Shown here: one piece after another, positions 37,785 to 48,596 of the stretch
Layout: every line of letters begins with the position of its first letter
How positions within the stretch are numbered: position 1 is the stretch's first letter
DNA from: Rhizophlyctis rosea
Taxonomy: Eukaryota > Chytridiomycota > Chytridiomycetes > Rhizophlyctidales > Rhizophlyctidaceae
Assembly (NCBI GenBank): GCA_027596075.1
Contig: JADGJC010000277.1
Coordinates: forward strand, 1 to 55,541
DNA: 55,541 nucleotides
Direction of reading: 5' to 3'
The notes under the pieces: generated by a model
The model's database searches: none
Told to the model about the DNA's origin: nothing
The model's input: only the letters and a program-made list of their open reading frames with translations
Position numbers and translations under genes: made by a program

Positions 37785-38658
37785 ACTTGCGTTCTGCGCT
37801 GGTGGTTGAATTTTGTGTTTCCCAGCTTTTCCCGTTTTTGCCGCAATCAGTTGTTAGAGGGTAGTATGAAATCGTGTGAAGGACGAAGTTGCAAGAAAGA
37901 GTTGCGACTGCTTAACCGTTCGGAAGGCTTTAAAGCATCAAACTCCCAATTGAGCTACCGCCCAGATGGTCACGGCGGTGGGAAAGTCATTCTAGTCAAA
38001 CTATCCAATTCAATCAAGTCCATCAACACATGACCTATCGTGCATGATACCTCGTGCTGATGGGACCTAGGCAAAAATGTGGCTCGGACGCGTCTCATTT
38101 GACATCTGAAACATTTACGACCCTGCAATCCCCCCAGCAACTTCCCCACAATCGGCGCGTTGCTTTGAGAAGTATAGATGGTCTCAGACATATGACAATG
38201 CGTAACATGACCCAACAGATAGAAGTAGCCGACGTACCATTGTTACCTGGCAGGGATGTGTTTATTTGCAGCGATGCCGGGGCGGCAGCACGGGCCAAGC
38301 GGCTTGGAGCTTTGGCACCGCTCCTCACACCAACAGCACCATTCTCCCGAGTAGCCGCTGCCAATGAGTTACCACACTCGACGACTTTCACCCACAGTGA
38401 TGAGCGACATTCAATGCACTACATCGTTGTATTATGTAAAATGCAATTGCAACGAGTTAGCATCTCGTATGAACGGTCCCTCCATCGCCCAAGAGATGTA
38501 AACAAAAACAACAAAGTGAACAGGAAGAAACAATAAACAAAAAAAGAATAATTAAATAGGAGGTCCCTGAACTATTCTTTCGATATGACCCATTCATCCT
38601 ATCACTTCAAGCCGCTCATGGCAACCCGCCATCATCCAAAAAGCGCATCATTCCCTCA
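37785..38658. other. Intergenic region
   Basis: About 870 bases upstream of the SLIP-GC-like gene and downstream of the nucleotidyltransferase gene. The minus strand at 37943-37957 has a perfect tRNA-like A box (TAGCTCAATTGGGAG) but no matching B box or cloverleaf. The open frame of 160 codons at 38054-38536 on the plus strand has no recognisable features and is not annotated. Confidence 0.45.
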
Positions 38659-41600
38659 TCAGATCCTCCTCCCCCTCCTTCCATTCCCCACGAAAGCACC
38701 ACTACCCCCACCGCCGCCGCCCCGTCCACCCCCCCCACCACCACCACTCCTCCTCAACGGCTCACACTCCTCACAAATCTTGTCCACCACCAACCGCGCC
38801 AAAGCAGCATTGCTCAGCGCTTCCCCATTGGGTCCTTTAGGGGTCGGCAAGTCAGTGGCACCGCATAGAACTTTGGACACAACTTGAAAGTGACCGCGGA
38901 TGGCGTGGAGTAGGTCTCGGTCCACTGAACTGCTGAGGTTTTGTTCGGTATCTGCAAAGGCAACGGATAATCAGGATCTACGGAGAGTGATAATAATATA
39001 TTCCTTTTTAGGCTCGAACTTACCGAATGGATCTTCGACTAAAGGAAAAAAGCGTAGCTATGTTAGTCGGCGAGTTTGGTGGTGGCCAACAAACGAGAGT
39101 AACCCAGAAACTCACCAGCCATCCAATGCCTGATCCTCCCCCCACCACTCCTCCCAATGACAGAATCCTTACTCCAATTCTTCTCCGTCTTGTGCAACAA
39201 CCCTCCAACCCTCACGCTCGAAACCTTGTACACAAAGTCCAACTCCGTTCCAAAATCTTTGAAGAATGCCAAAAGCAACTCCCCAACACTCTCTTGGTTA
39301 TCGGTTTGCCAAACTTCGGAAAGCCGATCCGGTTTGTCGAAGAAGTAAACGTTGTACGTTCCGGTGATCGTCGTGACGTAACGTTCTGGTGGTGGTACGT
39401 CGGCCGAGCCGGGGGGTGGGAGGTGTTGGAGGCTGGGAATCACGCCTCTACGTTGAAGGAAGTTGATTACCAGGAGGGTATAACAGTAGCTGTAGGAATG
39501 GAGGTAAATGGCTAGTGAAATAGCCGCGAAAAACATAACAATTTCTTACCTGGACGGATGGCCCATGACGGGAAAATTGATCCCCCTCCGCCTCACCCAA
39601 TACTTCAAAAACACCACCATCCACCGAACCCTCTCATCAATCAAAGCATACGTCCCCAAAAGCCTAGTATTATACAGCGCCAACTCGTGCCCAAAAGAAA
39701 CATCACACCGAATCCCCGTCGCAACATCCCTCAACTTCACAATCGGAACTTTAGCCCTAGGCAAAGGCTTCACGTCCGCAAAAGGTCCATCATGTCTTAG
39801 CGCCGCGCCCAACTTTTCCACACACTGCACTGCAGAGAACGCCACCCCACGCGGGAAAAGAACTGTGAAGTCCATATCGGCATCAGTCAAGGCCAACCCC
39901 GAGACGGTACTCCCAACCTGATGGACGCTCGCCCCCGGAAAGACACTCTCAAGCACCGTCCGGACGGTCGTCGCCACACCCGACAATCGTTCCCGATCCT
40001 GTTCCCACCTTGCCCCACTTGCCCCACCCATCCGGACCCGATTAACAACATCCAACACAGCTCTGCTCAACGCATCGAAATATGCTCTCGTCAAGCGCGC
40101 CGGGTCGCTCCTCAGCTTTGACTTTAACAGCTCCTCTGCAACCGGTATGGGTGGCGCTTCGTGATCTCCAACATTCACCTCCGGGTTTGAGGTTGTGTGC
40201 CCGTTCTCCTCAACAAAATACTCTGCCGCCGCCGTCACCATCCCACTGACTTCCCTCCTGCCCGACTCATCCCCAACCGGCTCCGGCGTCCCCAGCAAAA
40301 GGCTTTGCGGCAACAACATATACGCTGAATTCATCTCATCCTTCTCGCGATCCACCTCCCTATCCAAATGGTACGACCGCTCATGTACCCCCGCATGACC
40401 CGTCATCGTTTCCATCATCAAATGTCCTTTGGTATGCTCAGTGTCCATCATCTGCACGGGTATCCCTTTCATAGATCCTCCAAACGCGTCCGACCGTTGC
40501 GCTGCCCCATAGCCGTTCCCGTTCCCGTTCATCATTGCAGCATTCTGTTTCAGAACGTCAGAATAACTGACTGGCGTGGTCGTAACGATTCCGTTATGGC
40601 TCCCTAGGGGACCTTCTTCCTCCATTCTGTAACCGCGCCCCGTCACCCCATTCTCCCCATTTCCCATCACCGCATTAACGCCCTCCCGATAAAGATCGGG
40701 AATTGTGTGAGGTAAAGCATAGTCCCCACTATTCCGCCCGCCCCCACTAGGTGTTCGAGCCGCAACCGGAGACCTTAGACCCTCCAACCCAACCCGTGAA
40801 CCTTCCTCCGTCCATCCCGGACCACCGTTTCTAAATGCATTGCCGTAACCAGCTTGATACCTTTCGTCCACCCCAAAGTGTATGCTATGTCGGGTAGCAG
40901 TTGGTGAGACCACATCGCCGGGTGCACCCCATATGTTGTCGCCAGATAAGATGGACGTAGGCGTAAGCGACGTTGTGCGTCGGTGCGCAGGGGGGGCCAA
41001 ATTGGAGTATCCCAACTTCAATGCCACCGAAGTGTCAATGACGGGACGTGATTTGGTCTGATTTTGTGGTACTCTTGTCGGACTGGGCGACTGAGAGCTG
41101 TTCACACGCAATGGCGATGCACGCATTTGGGCCCGATGCGTTGGTGAGTCGCGGACATCGAGTTTTGAAAAGCCGTTTGCCATTCCATTCTCCACGACTG
41201 CAGTGAATTGTAAATTTGGCGAGGACTTCTCGTGCGGGTAATAAGAGGTGGAACCAGCGCTGGAACCACTACTGCGCTTAGGATCCACTTCCGCAAACCT
41301 TTTCTCCCAATACATATCGGTCTCTGCATCCATAGTGGACGTCGTCCCATTAGAACCCCGCGATTGATGATGGTGCTGCGTAAAGTTGGGCAATTCTGGC
41401 GATGGACCTGATATCGATCCTGAGCCTGAACCGTGGCCGGAGCCGGAACTAGAGCGATTGCCGTTATCGGCGCGACTGTCGTACCCAGCAGTGTATCCAG
41501 CCATTCCTCCGGGCCGAACATCAAAAGGGTTGAAAGATGGGTACATGGCAGATGGTGATATTGGATCCATGTGACCGAATGATGATGGGGACATTAAAAA

Positions 41601-43254
41601 TGTCTGCGGACTGGGAGCTTGCCTCGGTGACAACGGGTTCATGCCGAAGAAATCTGAGGCAGCTGTGGTGGAAGTTGGGCTGAAGAGTTGATGGTCTCCG
41701 TTCCGATGATGAATGTGATCCGTGTCCCATCTCTCCGGCGTGTCGTAATGGTTGTTGATTTGCTGGTGGTATGAGCCCAAAGATTCTTGATATATTGCGT
41801 CTTGCTTTGATGGGGAAAGTGGGGTGGTCGATTGCATCCAGATGTCGGAGCCGTCTTCTTGACGCACGGGAACGAGTATTGGATGCAAGGTTGGCACCAT
41901 GGGACTGTTCATGGGAGCCGGAGCCGCCCGCACTTCCGGAGATTGTAGTGACAGGATGGGAGGGTACATGTCCGGAAACGGCGACTTCATGTGGAAGGGT
42001 GAGAGCGGACTGAGCATGGGTGCTAGGTCGGCGCTCTCGTTGTTTCGAGGTGCCGCTATTTGAAGTGGCGGCAATGGATGGTGGGATTGGGACGCGCGTT
42101 TGTGATGACTATGCGAATGGTTGTGGTACTCTGGAACTGAGCTCAACCCTGATTGTTTCGTCATTTTAGGAGGTGGAGAGATTGGTGCTACGGAGATTCT
42201 GTTTCCACGTGAGATCGGAACCTCTGGATCCTGACTTCCTCCCCTAAACGACTCAAATGAGGATGCTCTGGCGACGTATGGTCTTCCGTACTCCCCAGTA
42301 GGAGTCTGAAGACAAGTGTCAATGTGAATTCGATCCCATCGAATACAAATGAAGAGGACGAACCTTTGAGCGGGCATCCATTTCCAAAGCATCCGCAACT
42401 GAGTTTATCACGGACTTGACTGGTGTGGGCGTCTTGAGGATTCCAACCTCGACAGACGGCCGGATGGCCGTATGCGCATTCATGTAGTCATAGAAATCCA
42501 GATTTCCGGCATCGGGGTTTGCACTTTCACCGCCCTCCAAAATTGACGGCGAGCTATGCGCCGGTGCAATGGTTTTTGAATTAGGTAACATGAGGCCCGG
42601 AGGAGCGACGGATTGATTCACTCCTTGCTGCATACTGAGCGGCGTATGATCCTTCTCAAGGCTGGTTGCGTTGGACATCCCCATTTCATCTTCAATGACC
42701 CATTCCTCTTCATGATTCACCGTTCTTGTACCCAAATCCACATTTTGTAAGCCCCTGTCGATGGTATCATCATATCGCGGTACGTCAAAGTTCATCTCCT
42801 CCGCCCCGATCCGTCGTCCCGCCCTTGGTTCCACTTCATCATGTGCTCGTTTCGACTCCCCAATCCGCCTCATCTTCGCGATCCCATCCATTATGCCGAC
42901 CAATCCTCCAGCCCGCTGCTCCATGGGTCGACTTCCGTTCCCCGTCCTGCTCCCGCCGGCGTGAGAGGACATATGCTCATCCCGATACTCTACAATACTG
43001 CGGTTATGACCTCCCAATGTTGAATCGACCGCCGTTCCATTCCTTCCCCCCGCCCAAGCTGAACTCCTCTGATTCCCACCGGATGTCCGGAACTCCCTAT
43101 GTTCGTCCTCCTCTCCGCCATTTCCGTTCCCTCCCCTTTTGTGACTGTTTGGTTTCAGCGGGGGTGGAATGTAGATCCCATTGCCGACAAATCGACGGAG
43201 GGAAGTGTATGTGGAGGACGAGCGGGAATGACGTTTCGAATCTAACGCGCTCAT
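38659..43254 (-). CDS. Non-canonical poly(A) polymerase / terminal nucleotidyltransferase (Cid1/TRF4 class)
   Basis: Predicted enzyme adding A or U residues to RNA 3' ends. Five exons join in phase: 43254-42364, 42305-39550, 39489-39116, 39038-39024 (15 bases) and 38951-38659, giving 1,442 residues. Residues 1 to about 960 are disordered, rich in Ser, Pro, Gly, His and Asn with many SP sites. The catalytic domain follows: HQVGSTVSGLALTDADMDF with the G-S and D-x-D metal ligands (near 39865), the third Asp in GIRCDVSFGH, and VVFLKYWVRRRGINFP. The PAP-associated core comes next (SSYCYTLLVINFLQRRGVIP; VEDPFDTEQNLSSSVDRD). The C-terminus is an RGG-like Gly/Arg tail. All three carboxylates are present, so it should be active. 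Poly(A) versus poly(U) specificity cannot be read; a His that favours UTP in some Cid1 enzymes was not identified. Confidence 0.93.
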
Positions 43255-45033
43255 AGCCGTGACTGACAACCTCTACTTTGATGTATGTGCAATGAGACAA
43301 TATTGCAACTCTGATCGCGTCCTTTGGTATAGGGATGCGAAGGTGAGGTTTACGCCAGAAACGTTGGACAGCGGGTGCTGTTGTAACAGTCAGTCTAGCT
43401 ACTCGAAAAACGGTGTGCGACCAAATTCAGTCGTTGGTGTTGTAAATGAAAGATTTTTGGCAAAGGGCAGCTGCGTAAAAGATGATCACGTGTATCTCGA
43501 TTGATGGGATATGCGCGATGTGACACTTTAATTGGTCGGTTTGATTGGTAAACAAAAGCGATCGATGAGGTATTGGCTGGAGGAGAGGGGCAGTGGTGGA
43601 AGGAAAGGACAGAAGTGCAGTCGGGTATGGATGATAATAGTATCTATTCTGCTGTACGGGCGTCTTTAATGCTGGTATTGGCTGAGGTGGCAGGAGGAAC
43701 CAGGTCGCTTCTTTCGAGGTGACAAAGTCCAAAGTAAGTCTCAGTCCTACCCATTCCCAGTGCGGTATGTAAACAGAAATTTACCTGAGCAACCCAGAGT
43801 AAGGAGGTTCTTTCAGCCCACACCCGCCACTTACGCGGTATTTGGAATCCCGATAGTGGAGGGTCTGACTGCAGCGGTCGAAGGAAAGTCTCTGACAACC
43901 CGATGTCCGTGGGAGAGTGTACGCAAGCCAGCAAAGTATGCAGAGTGGCTGGAGTGTATTAGCCAATTTCTACCACTCTTACTACTATCTCTACGGAAAC
44001 ACCCCGTCAAAGTGTAATCCCACCCAACACGTCAAATTGGGGGTTCACAAAAGTAACAAATTGCCGCCTAGCAAAACAGGGACAACGAGAGGATGGGTGG
44101 GATGGTAATTTGCAAATCGGGATTGTCGGACAGCGGGATACCTGTGGGACCTGTCATCCTGCGAGATTGATGAGTGGCTTGTTTGGGCTGGCATTCTTGT
44201 GTGACTCGTGTAACCATAACACTCTGGGATGGTGCAACAGAGTGCTACAGAGTGCAACAGAGTGCCATTGACTGTGCGACCGTGCTACATTCAGGCCCGG
44301 ATCACCATCATCGGAAGTGTCCACGCATTGTGGATTTGTAGGAGGAGTAGCAGGAGTTGAGTGTTTACTGTCCAAATGTTTCATGAGAACGTGTGGGAAA
44401 TGCCTTATCACCACGATTCGGGCGATGTCAGGTCGATGGAGCAATGTGAGCAACTGCATGATGGTTGTTTGGGCCCAATGGCTAGCCGGTGCTTGTCCGC
44501 AAAATGGCAACTAAATGCAAACCTCCCATTGCAACGCGGTTCGCTTCGTATCGTCGGTTGCGGACAAGCGTTTGATCAGGCATTATCAGTGGATGGGCAT
44601 GTCAACCCTTCTCTATGGGCCAATTAGCACTTTGCAAAGCTTTGCAAAACCTGAAAGCCGTCTTTTCCAATTGATCACTATGCAATTGTAAGATACCGGT
44701 TGTATCATCCCATCTCATTAGAGAATCACCACTCGTTGCATCCCTTTCAGAGCATTGCCGCTGTTCTGTGTTACACTGGGTCACTTCAAGTCAACCCATT
44801 ATTATTAGGTGGGAAGTGTGAATCTCTGCACCCTGCAATCAACGAGCCATACATATACTCCTCCCGTTACTCCATTTGTTTACACTCATCCTGATCCCGT
44901 GGCACAGCAAGGTGTTACGTAAGCTCATCTGGCTCCAACAAATTTCCGATTTCTGAATAGCCATCATATTCATTCTATCACCGAAAAAGTGCAGTACTAC
45001 AAAGTTTCATGATTGCCCCGATCAAATTTCAAA
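43255..45033. other. Intergenic region between divergent genes
   Basis: About 1.8 kb separating the starts of the nucleotidyltransferase (minus) and the acidic protein gene (plus), so both promoters lie here. It has a 10-base tandem repeat at 44232-44265 and a CTTTGCAAAG / CTTTGCAAAA pair at 44631-44650. Short open frames on both strands have no protein-like composition. No RNA gene is seen. Confidence 0.5.
44232..44265. repeat. Tandem repeat, about 3.5 copies of a 10-base unit
   Basis: The unit GTGCWACAGA is repeated three and a half times; the middle copy has T where the others have A. It lies in the divergent promoter interval. Confidence 0.9.
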
Positions 45034-46597
45034 ATGATGAACGACAGTTACCGAGATGATTTTATGTCCATATCGGAGAACATCAACGAATTGGACGAAT
45101 CTTACAGTATAAACATTGAAAGCAGTAGCGATCACGACCAATTCGCAGCCAGTGAAAGCGCGGTCACTTCGGCCGTTGCAAATTCCAGACGAGATGCTTT
45201 TAGTTCAACTGAAAGTGCTTTAGATTTCATCAGTGAAGTGTGGGCATCGATTGCCGACGACAGCAACAATCACCAGACTCACCACATGAGCGATTCCGAG
45301 GCAGTTACGGACGCCAAGATAGACCCTTCGCCCAGCTTCAACACACCAAATGAGGGCATAGAAGTTGAATCAGCGTTAGAACCATCAAGTGTTGACGCCA
45401 CGGAGGACGCAGTAGACCTGCCTCCGGACGATGCGGAGGAGAAGGCACCCTTCCTCCATCAAAATAAGACCTTGGAGGGGTATAGCGACATTGCATCGCA
45501 AAGGTCCAGCGTGAACTCATACGGAGATGAGCACATTATTGAGATCCTAACGCCCACTGCTGCCGGAAGCAAGGATACGGACACAGAACACATCAATGGG
45601 ACGCCGGCATCAGCCTTGATCAGAACAAGCGTCAGTGCCTTACCACAAGGGGATGCGGAAGTTGCGGAGTATCCTGACGACTTCACTTCCATGAGCACAG
45701 ACTTGGACAATAGCGACTTCAATTCCTACACCATAAGTGCTGCGTCACTTTTCTCAACTGCAGAAGAGGCGTACCACTCCGAATCTGCCGAAGACCCGGT
45801 GGTAAGTATAATCAACTTTATCATCCGGGTTCAGGATCAGTATGATGACGATTTCATAAATCTAGAATGTTCATAAAGGTCAAAGAGATGTTCTCTGCCA
45901 TCAGCTGCTAAGAAGACTTCAGCATTCTTTCGGGCTTGTGACATCGGAAGCAAAATCTCATCATACCTCAACGCCACCCACATTGAGTCAAACGACAAAG
46001 TCCACGTTACAAAATCTGGTGAAGCCAACAAAAGAAGCAGAAGAAAGGCGGGTCGTGCAGCATATGGCCAAGTGGAGAATGGATCGTGAGGAGCTGCGGA
46101 AGGAGAAAGGTGTGCGTCCACCTGGTTCATGACAAACGCTGCAGTAAGATTCAAGTGGATCGCAGAACTGCTAACGAATGCTGTGCCGACCAAGTTACTG
46201 TCAGTGGTGAAGTATCATAGTGTACTTGTTGGGATGGAGGTATGTGCGCTAACGAGACACGTGTTTCTTGGTAAGGACGTCAACGTGATCATGTTACGTT
46301 CCAGAACCCTGCACTGCGTGATTTCGAAGTCTCTGACCGGGAAATTGCTCTTGAAAGGTAAGGCTGATGAGACCAATAGCTCAAACGTCATTGTTTACAT
46401 CAATGTTTGAGGCGCTTGACATTCTGATTATGTCTTGATTCGGCAGAGTGAAAGCACGCAATTATTCCCACGCCCGCTATCTGAAGAAGCTCACTCACAG
46501 GGCACGCCGAGCGCGTGATGCTGCTGAGGTTGATCCGATGGATCCTCGGCTAATCATAAGCGAAATCCAAGCTCGCGAATGTCTGGCGGGGTCCTGA
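45034..46597 (+). CDS. Hypothetical acidic, Ser-rich protein with basic C-terminus
   Basis: Five exons join in phase: 45034-45801, 45905-46109, 46145-46239, 46305-46357 and 46447-46597, giving 423 residues. The first ATG pair is at 45034/45037. Residues 1-256 are strongly acidic and rich in Ser, Asp and Glu, predicted disordered. The middle (about 257-325) becomes basic with a helix (EEERRVVQHMAKWRMDREEL region), and residues 325-423 are helical and basic (RFKWIAELLTNAVPTKLLSV; ARYLKKLTHRARRARDA). No membrane segment, enzyme motif or known domain is recognised. The acidic-then-basic layout recalls microtubule-, chromatin- or RNA-associated adaptor proteins, but that is a guess. Consistent splicing phases and strong composition make the gene itself likely. 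Confidence 0.7.
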
Positions 46598-46852
46598 CAA
46601 CCATGTTGCGTGCATCTTTGAATGTGATGATGTCCGGTGGCAATCATATACTAGTCGTCGAACAAATTCAGCTTTTGTCATCATCGAGCGCATCTCTGAG
46701 ACGCAGGAAAGGGGGGCATGCAAAGGGCAGACAAGTTCAACTCGGCAAACAACTTGAACAGCAACTGCACCAAATACACCTGCAAAAACTTGGGAACATG
46801 AGCTATTTACAATACAGCGACATACTGCTACTCCTTGGAGCTAAAGGATACA

Positions 46853-47755
46853 CTAATGCAGCACCCTCTTCATCTCATCCACCACCAATTCATAAGCCTT
46901 CCACTTCCCTTCCGTCCTTTCCTTCCCAATCAACCATTCAGAAAGCTTATCCCACCCGTGGAAGCATTTTTCCAACACCAGGTGCAAAGGCTTCACTCCC
47001 TTCTCGTCAGCCACCCTTTTGCAGAAATCCAACATATCAGGTCCGTTTGGGTCAATCTCAGGAATGAGCATGATCAAGGAGTCTGGGAGGTCGGAGGCGG
47101 GGGCATACATAGGGGATAGGAGGGGGTCCGTCAAGCTGTTGTGCGGCGTTTTGAGAAGATATGCTTCGTGGAAGAGGTCTCGTTTCCAGGGGTTCCTCTC
47201 GGGAAGGAGGCTTTTGGATTGAGGGGACATGTCCATGGGAGGGTAGAATGTTGCGACAGAATTCACAGGAGTGCCAGCCTTTGCCATCAGTTGTGCGATG
47301 CCAAAAGCAAGAGTCCCACCAGCACTGAAGCCGCCGACGGCAACCTTCAAACCTTGCCCAAACTTTTGCCGGGCCCATTGCGCGACTGCAAAGGCGTCGT
47401 TCAAGCCAACTGGGAAAGGATGCTCGGGGGCAAAGCGGTATTGGCCAGAAATGACTACCAGGTTTGCCTTTTCGGCGAGATAGGCGCAGAACTCGGCGTC
47501 CTCGTCAGGCATACCACCGGCCCAGCCTCCGCCGTGAAAGTTGATGTAGAGACCAGAAGGTGTGATGCCATTGATGGGGCGGAATACGAGACAGCGTTGG
47601 CGGGGGTTGGTTTCGCTGTAAGCGATGGTAGCAGTTTTGTTATGACGGGTGAACAGGAAACGGAGGATGTAACCTATGCCGCGCATGAGCTTGATTTTGA
47701 AGTAAAGGGACCATGAGGCTCGGAGTGGACGCTCATATGTAGTTAGGCTGGACAT
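46853..47755 (-). CDS. Alpha/beta hydrolase, hormone-sensitive-lipase (HSL) family esterase
   Basis: Single-exon gene of 300 residues that hydrolyses small esters in this family. The start is the ATG at 47755. The oxyanion-hole motif HGGGW lies in GLYINFHGGGWAGGMPDEDA (about 95), and the nucleophile elbow is GFSAGG (about 170). A downstream acid lies in LIPEIDPNGPDMLDF (about 255) and a His in LEKCFHGWDKL (about 285), which together complete a Ser-Asp/Glu-His triad. A hydrophobic N-terminal helix (LMRGIGYILRFLF) may sit on a membrane. The length is normal for the family. Lack of introns in an intron-rich neighbourhood is odd and would fit gain by transfer from bacteria or from a retrocopy, but the codon use was not measured. 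Confidence 0.9.
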   Translation of the reverse strand: MSSLTTYERPLRASWSLYFKIKLMRGIGYILRFLFTRHNKTATIAYSETNPRQRCLVFRPINGITPSGLYINFHGGGWAGGMPDEDAEFCAYLAEKANLVVISGQYRFAPEHPFPVGLNDAFAVAQWARQKFGQGLKVAVGGFSAGGTLAFGIAQLMAKAGTPVNSVATFYPPMDMSPQSKSLLPERNPWKRDLFHEAYLLKTPHNSLTDPLLSPMYAPASDLPDSLIMLIPEIDPNGPDMLDFCKRVADEKGVKPLHLVLEKCFHGWDKLSEWLIGKERTEGKWKAYELVVDEMKRVLH

Positions 47756-48596
47756 TTGATATGAGATGGGTTGGGAAGCCGGGAGACGGCGATGATGATG
47801 TGAGCTTTTCGTGAAGGTAAGTTGTTGGACACGTGAAACTTCTTGAACTTGAAAGGGTGGATGGAATAGGAAACACCGATGCGCTGGGGAGCTGGCTTGC
47901 CAAGAGATTTATACTGAACCGCTCAAGTCGAGCGTGCGCCAACTGTGCTGCGTTTGATTGAATTGGGAAATCGTTACCCAGTATCTTTGGGCGGATGAAT
48001 CAAAAATGAACGTAGAGCGCTAGCCGTGTTGGTCTGATTCTGTTGTGTCCGTTGACGGAGGCAAAGCACAGGCGGTTGCGGAAGAGGACGGAGACGGGAT
48101 GGAGCAGGCTCCGGATTATTGATATAACCTTCCAAATCGAAGAGACTGACCATTCACCTCCCAGGAGGGAACCGTGAACGTGGCCAATGGGGTTTGGTTG
48201 TGCGATGGATGACTGTGCCATCAGTTTGCTCTTGTCACGCTTACGTCATACCTCTCTGTCACCTGACGCTTCAGTTTGTTCGTATATGGTTAGGTCAATG
48301 ATTGATGGAATGACTGATATCGGATGACGTCCCTCAGTGGCTTGCTTTTCTGGTCGCAGCTCAGTGGTCGTGTTTTCCTTTTCCCACACTCCAGAGCCCC
48401 AACCTGTCAAACCTGTCAAACCTGGCAATCGGTGAAGAGAGGCTGAACTCATTCGGTTACGTCGGGCTCTCGCTGACAGATTGACCCGGGAGTCTTTTTA
48501 TCTTCAAGCCAACCGGGTAAGCATGTCCATTCTGTGTTTAGAGGTCTTGTTCTAGCCCGCAGACTCTCAGACTGGACCCCGCAGGAACCTGACAGC
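47756..48596. other. Divergent intergenic region
   Basis: About 840 bases between the hydrolase (minus) and the chromo-SET gene (plus), so it contains both promoters. Three 9-base units (AACCTGTCA, AACCTGTCA, AACCTGGCA) run head to tail at 48401-48427. No gene is seen. Confidence 0.5.

Noticed and set aside
37943..37957. Perfect tRNA A-box-like string on the minus strand
   Set aside because: No B box at the right distance and no cloverleaf can be drawn, so it is probably chance.
38054..38536. 160-codon open frame on the plus strand
   Set aside because: No recognisable motif, mixed composition and no splice context; it sits in a gap between two well-supported minus-strand genes.
38700..38760. 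CCNCC-rich run that could be a simple-sequence repeat
   Set aside because: On the minus strand it encodes the Gly/Arg-rich tail of the nucleotidyltransferase, so it is coding sequence.
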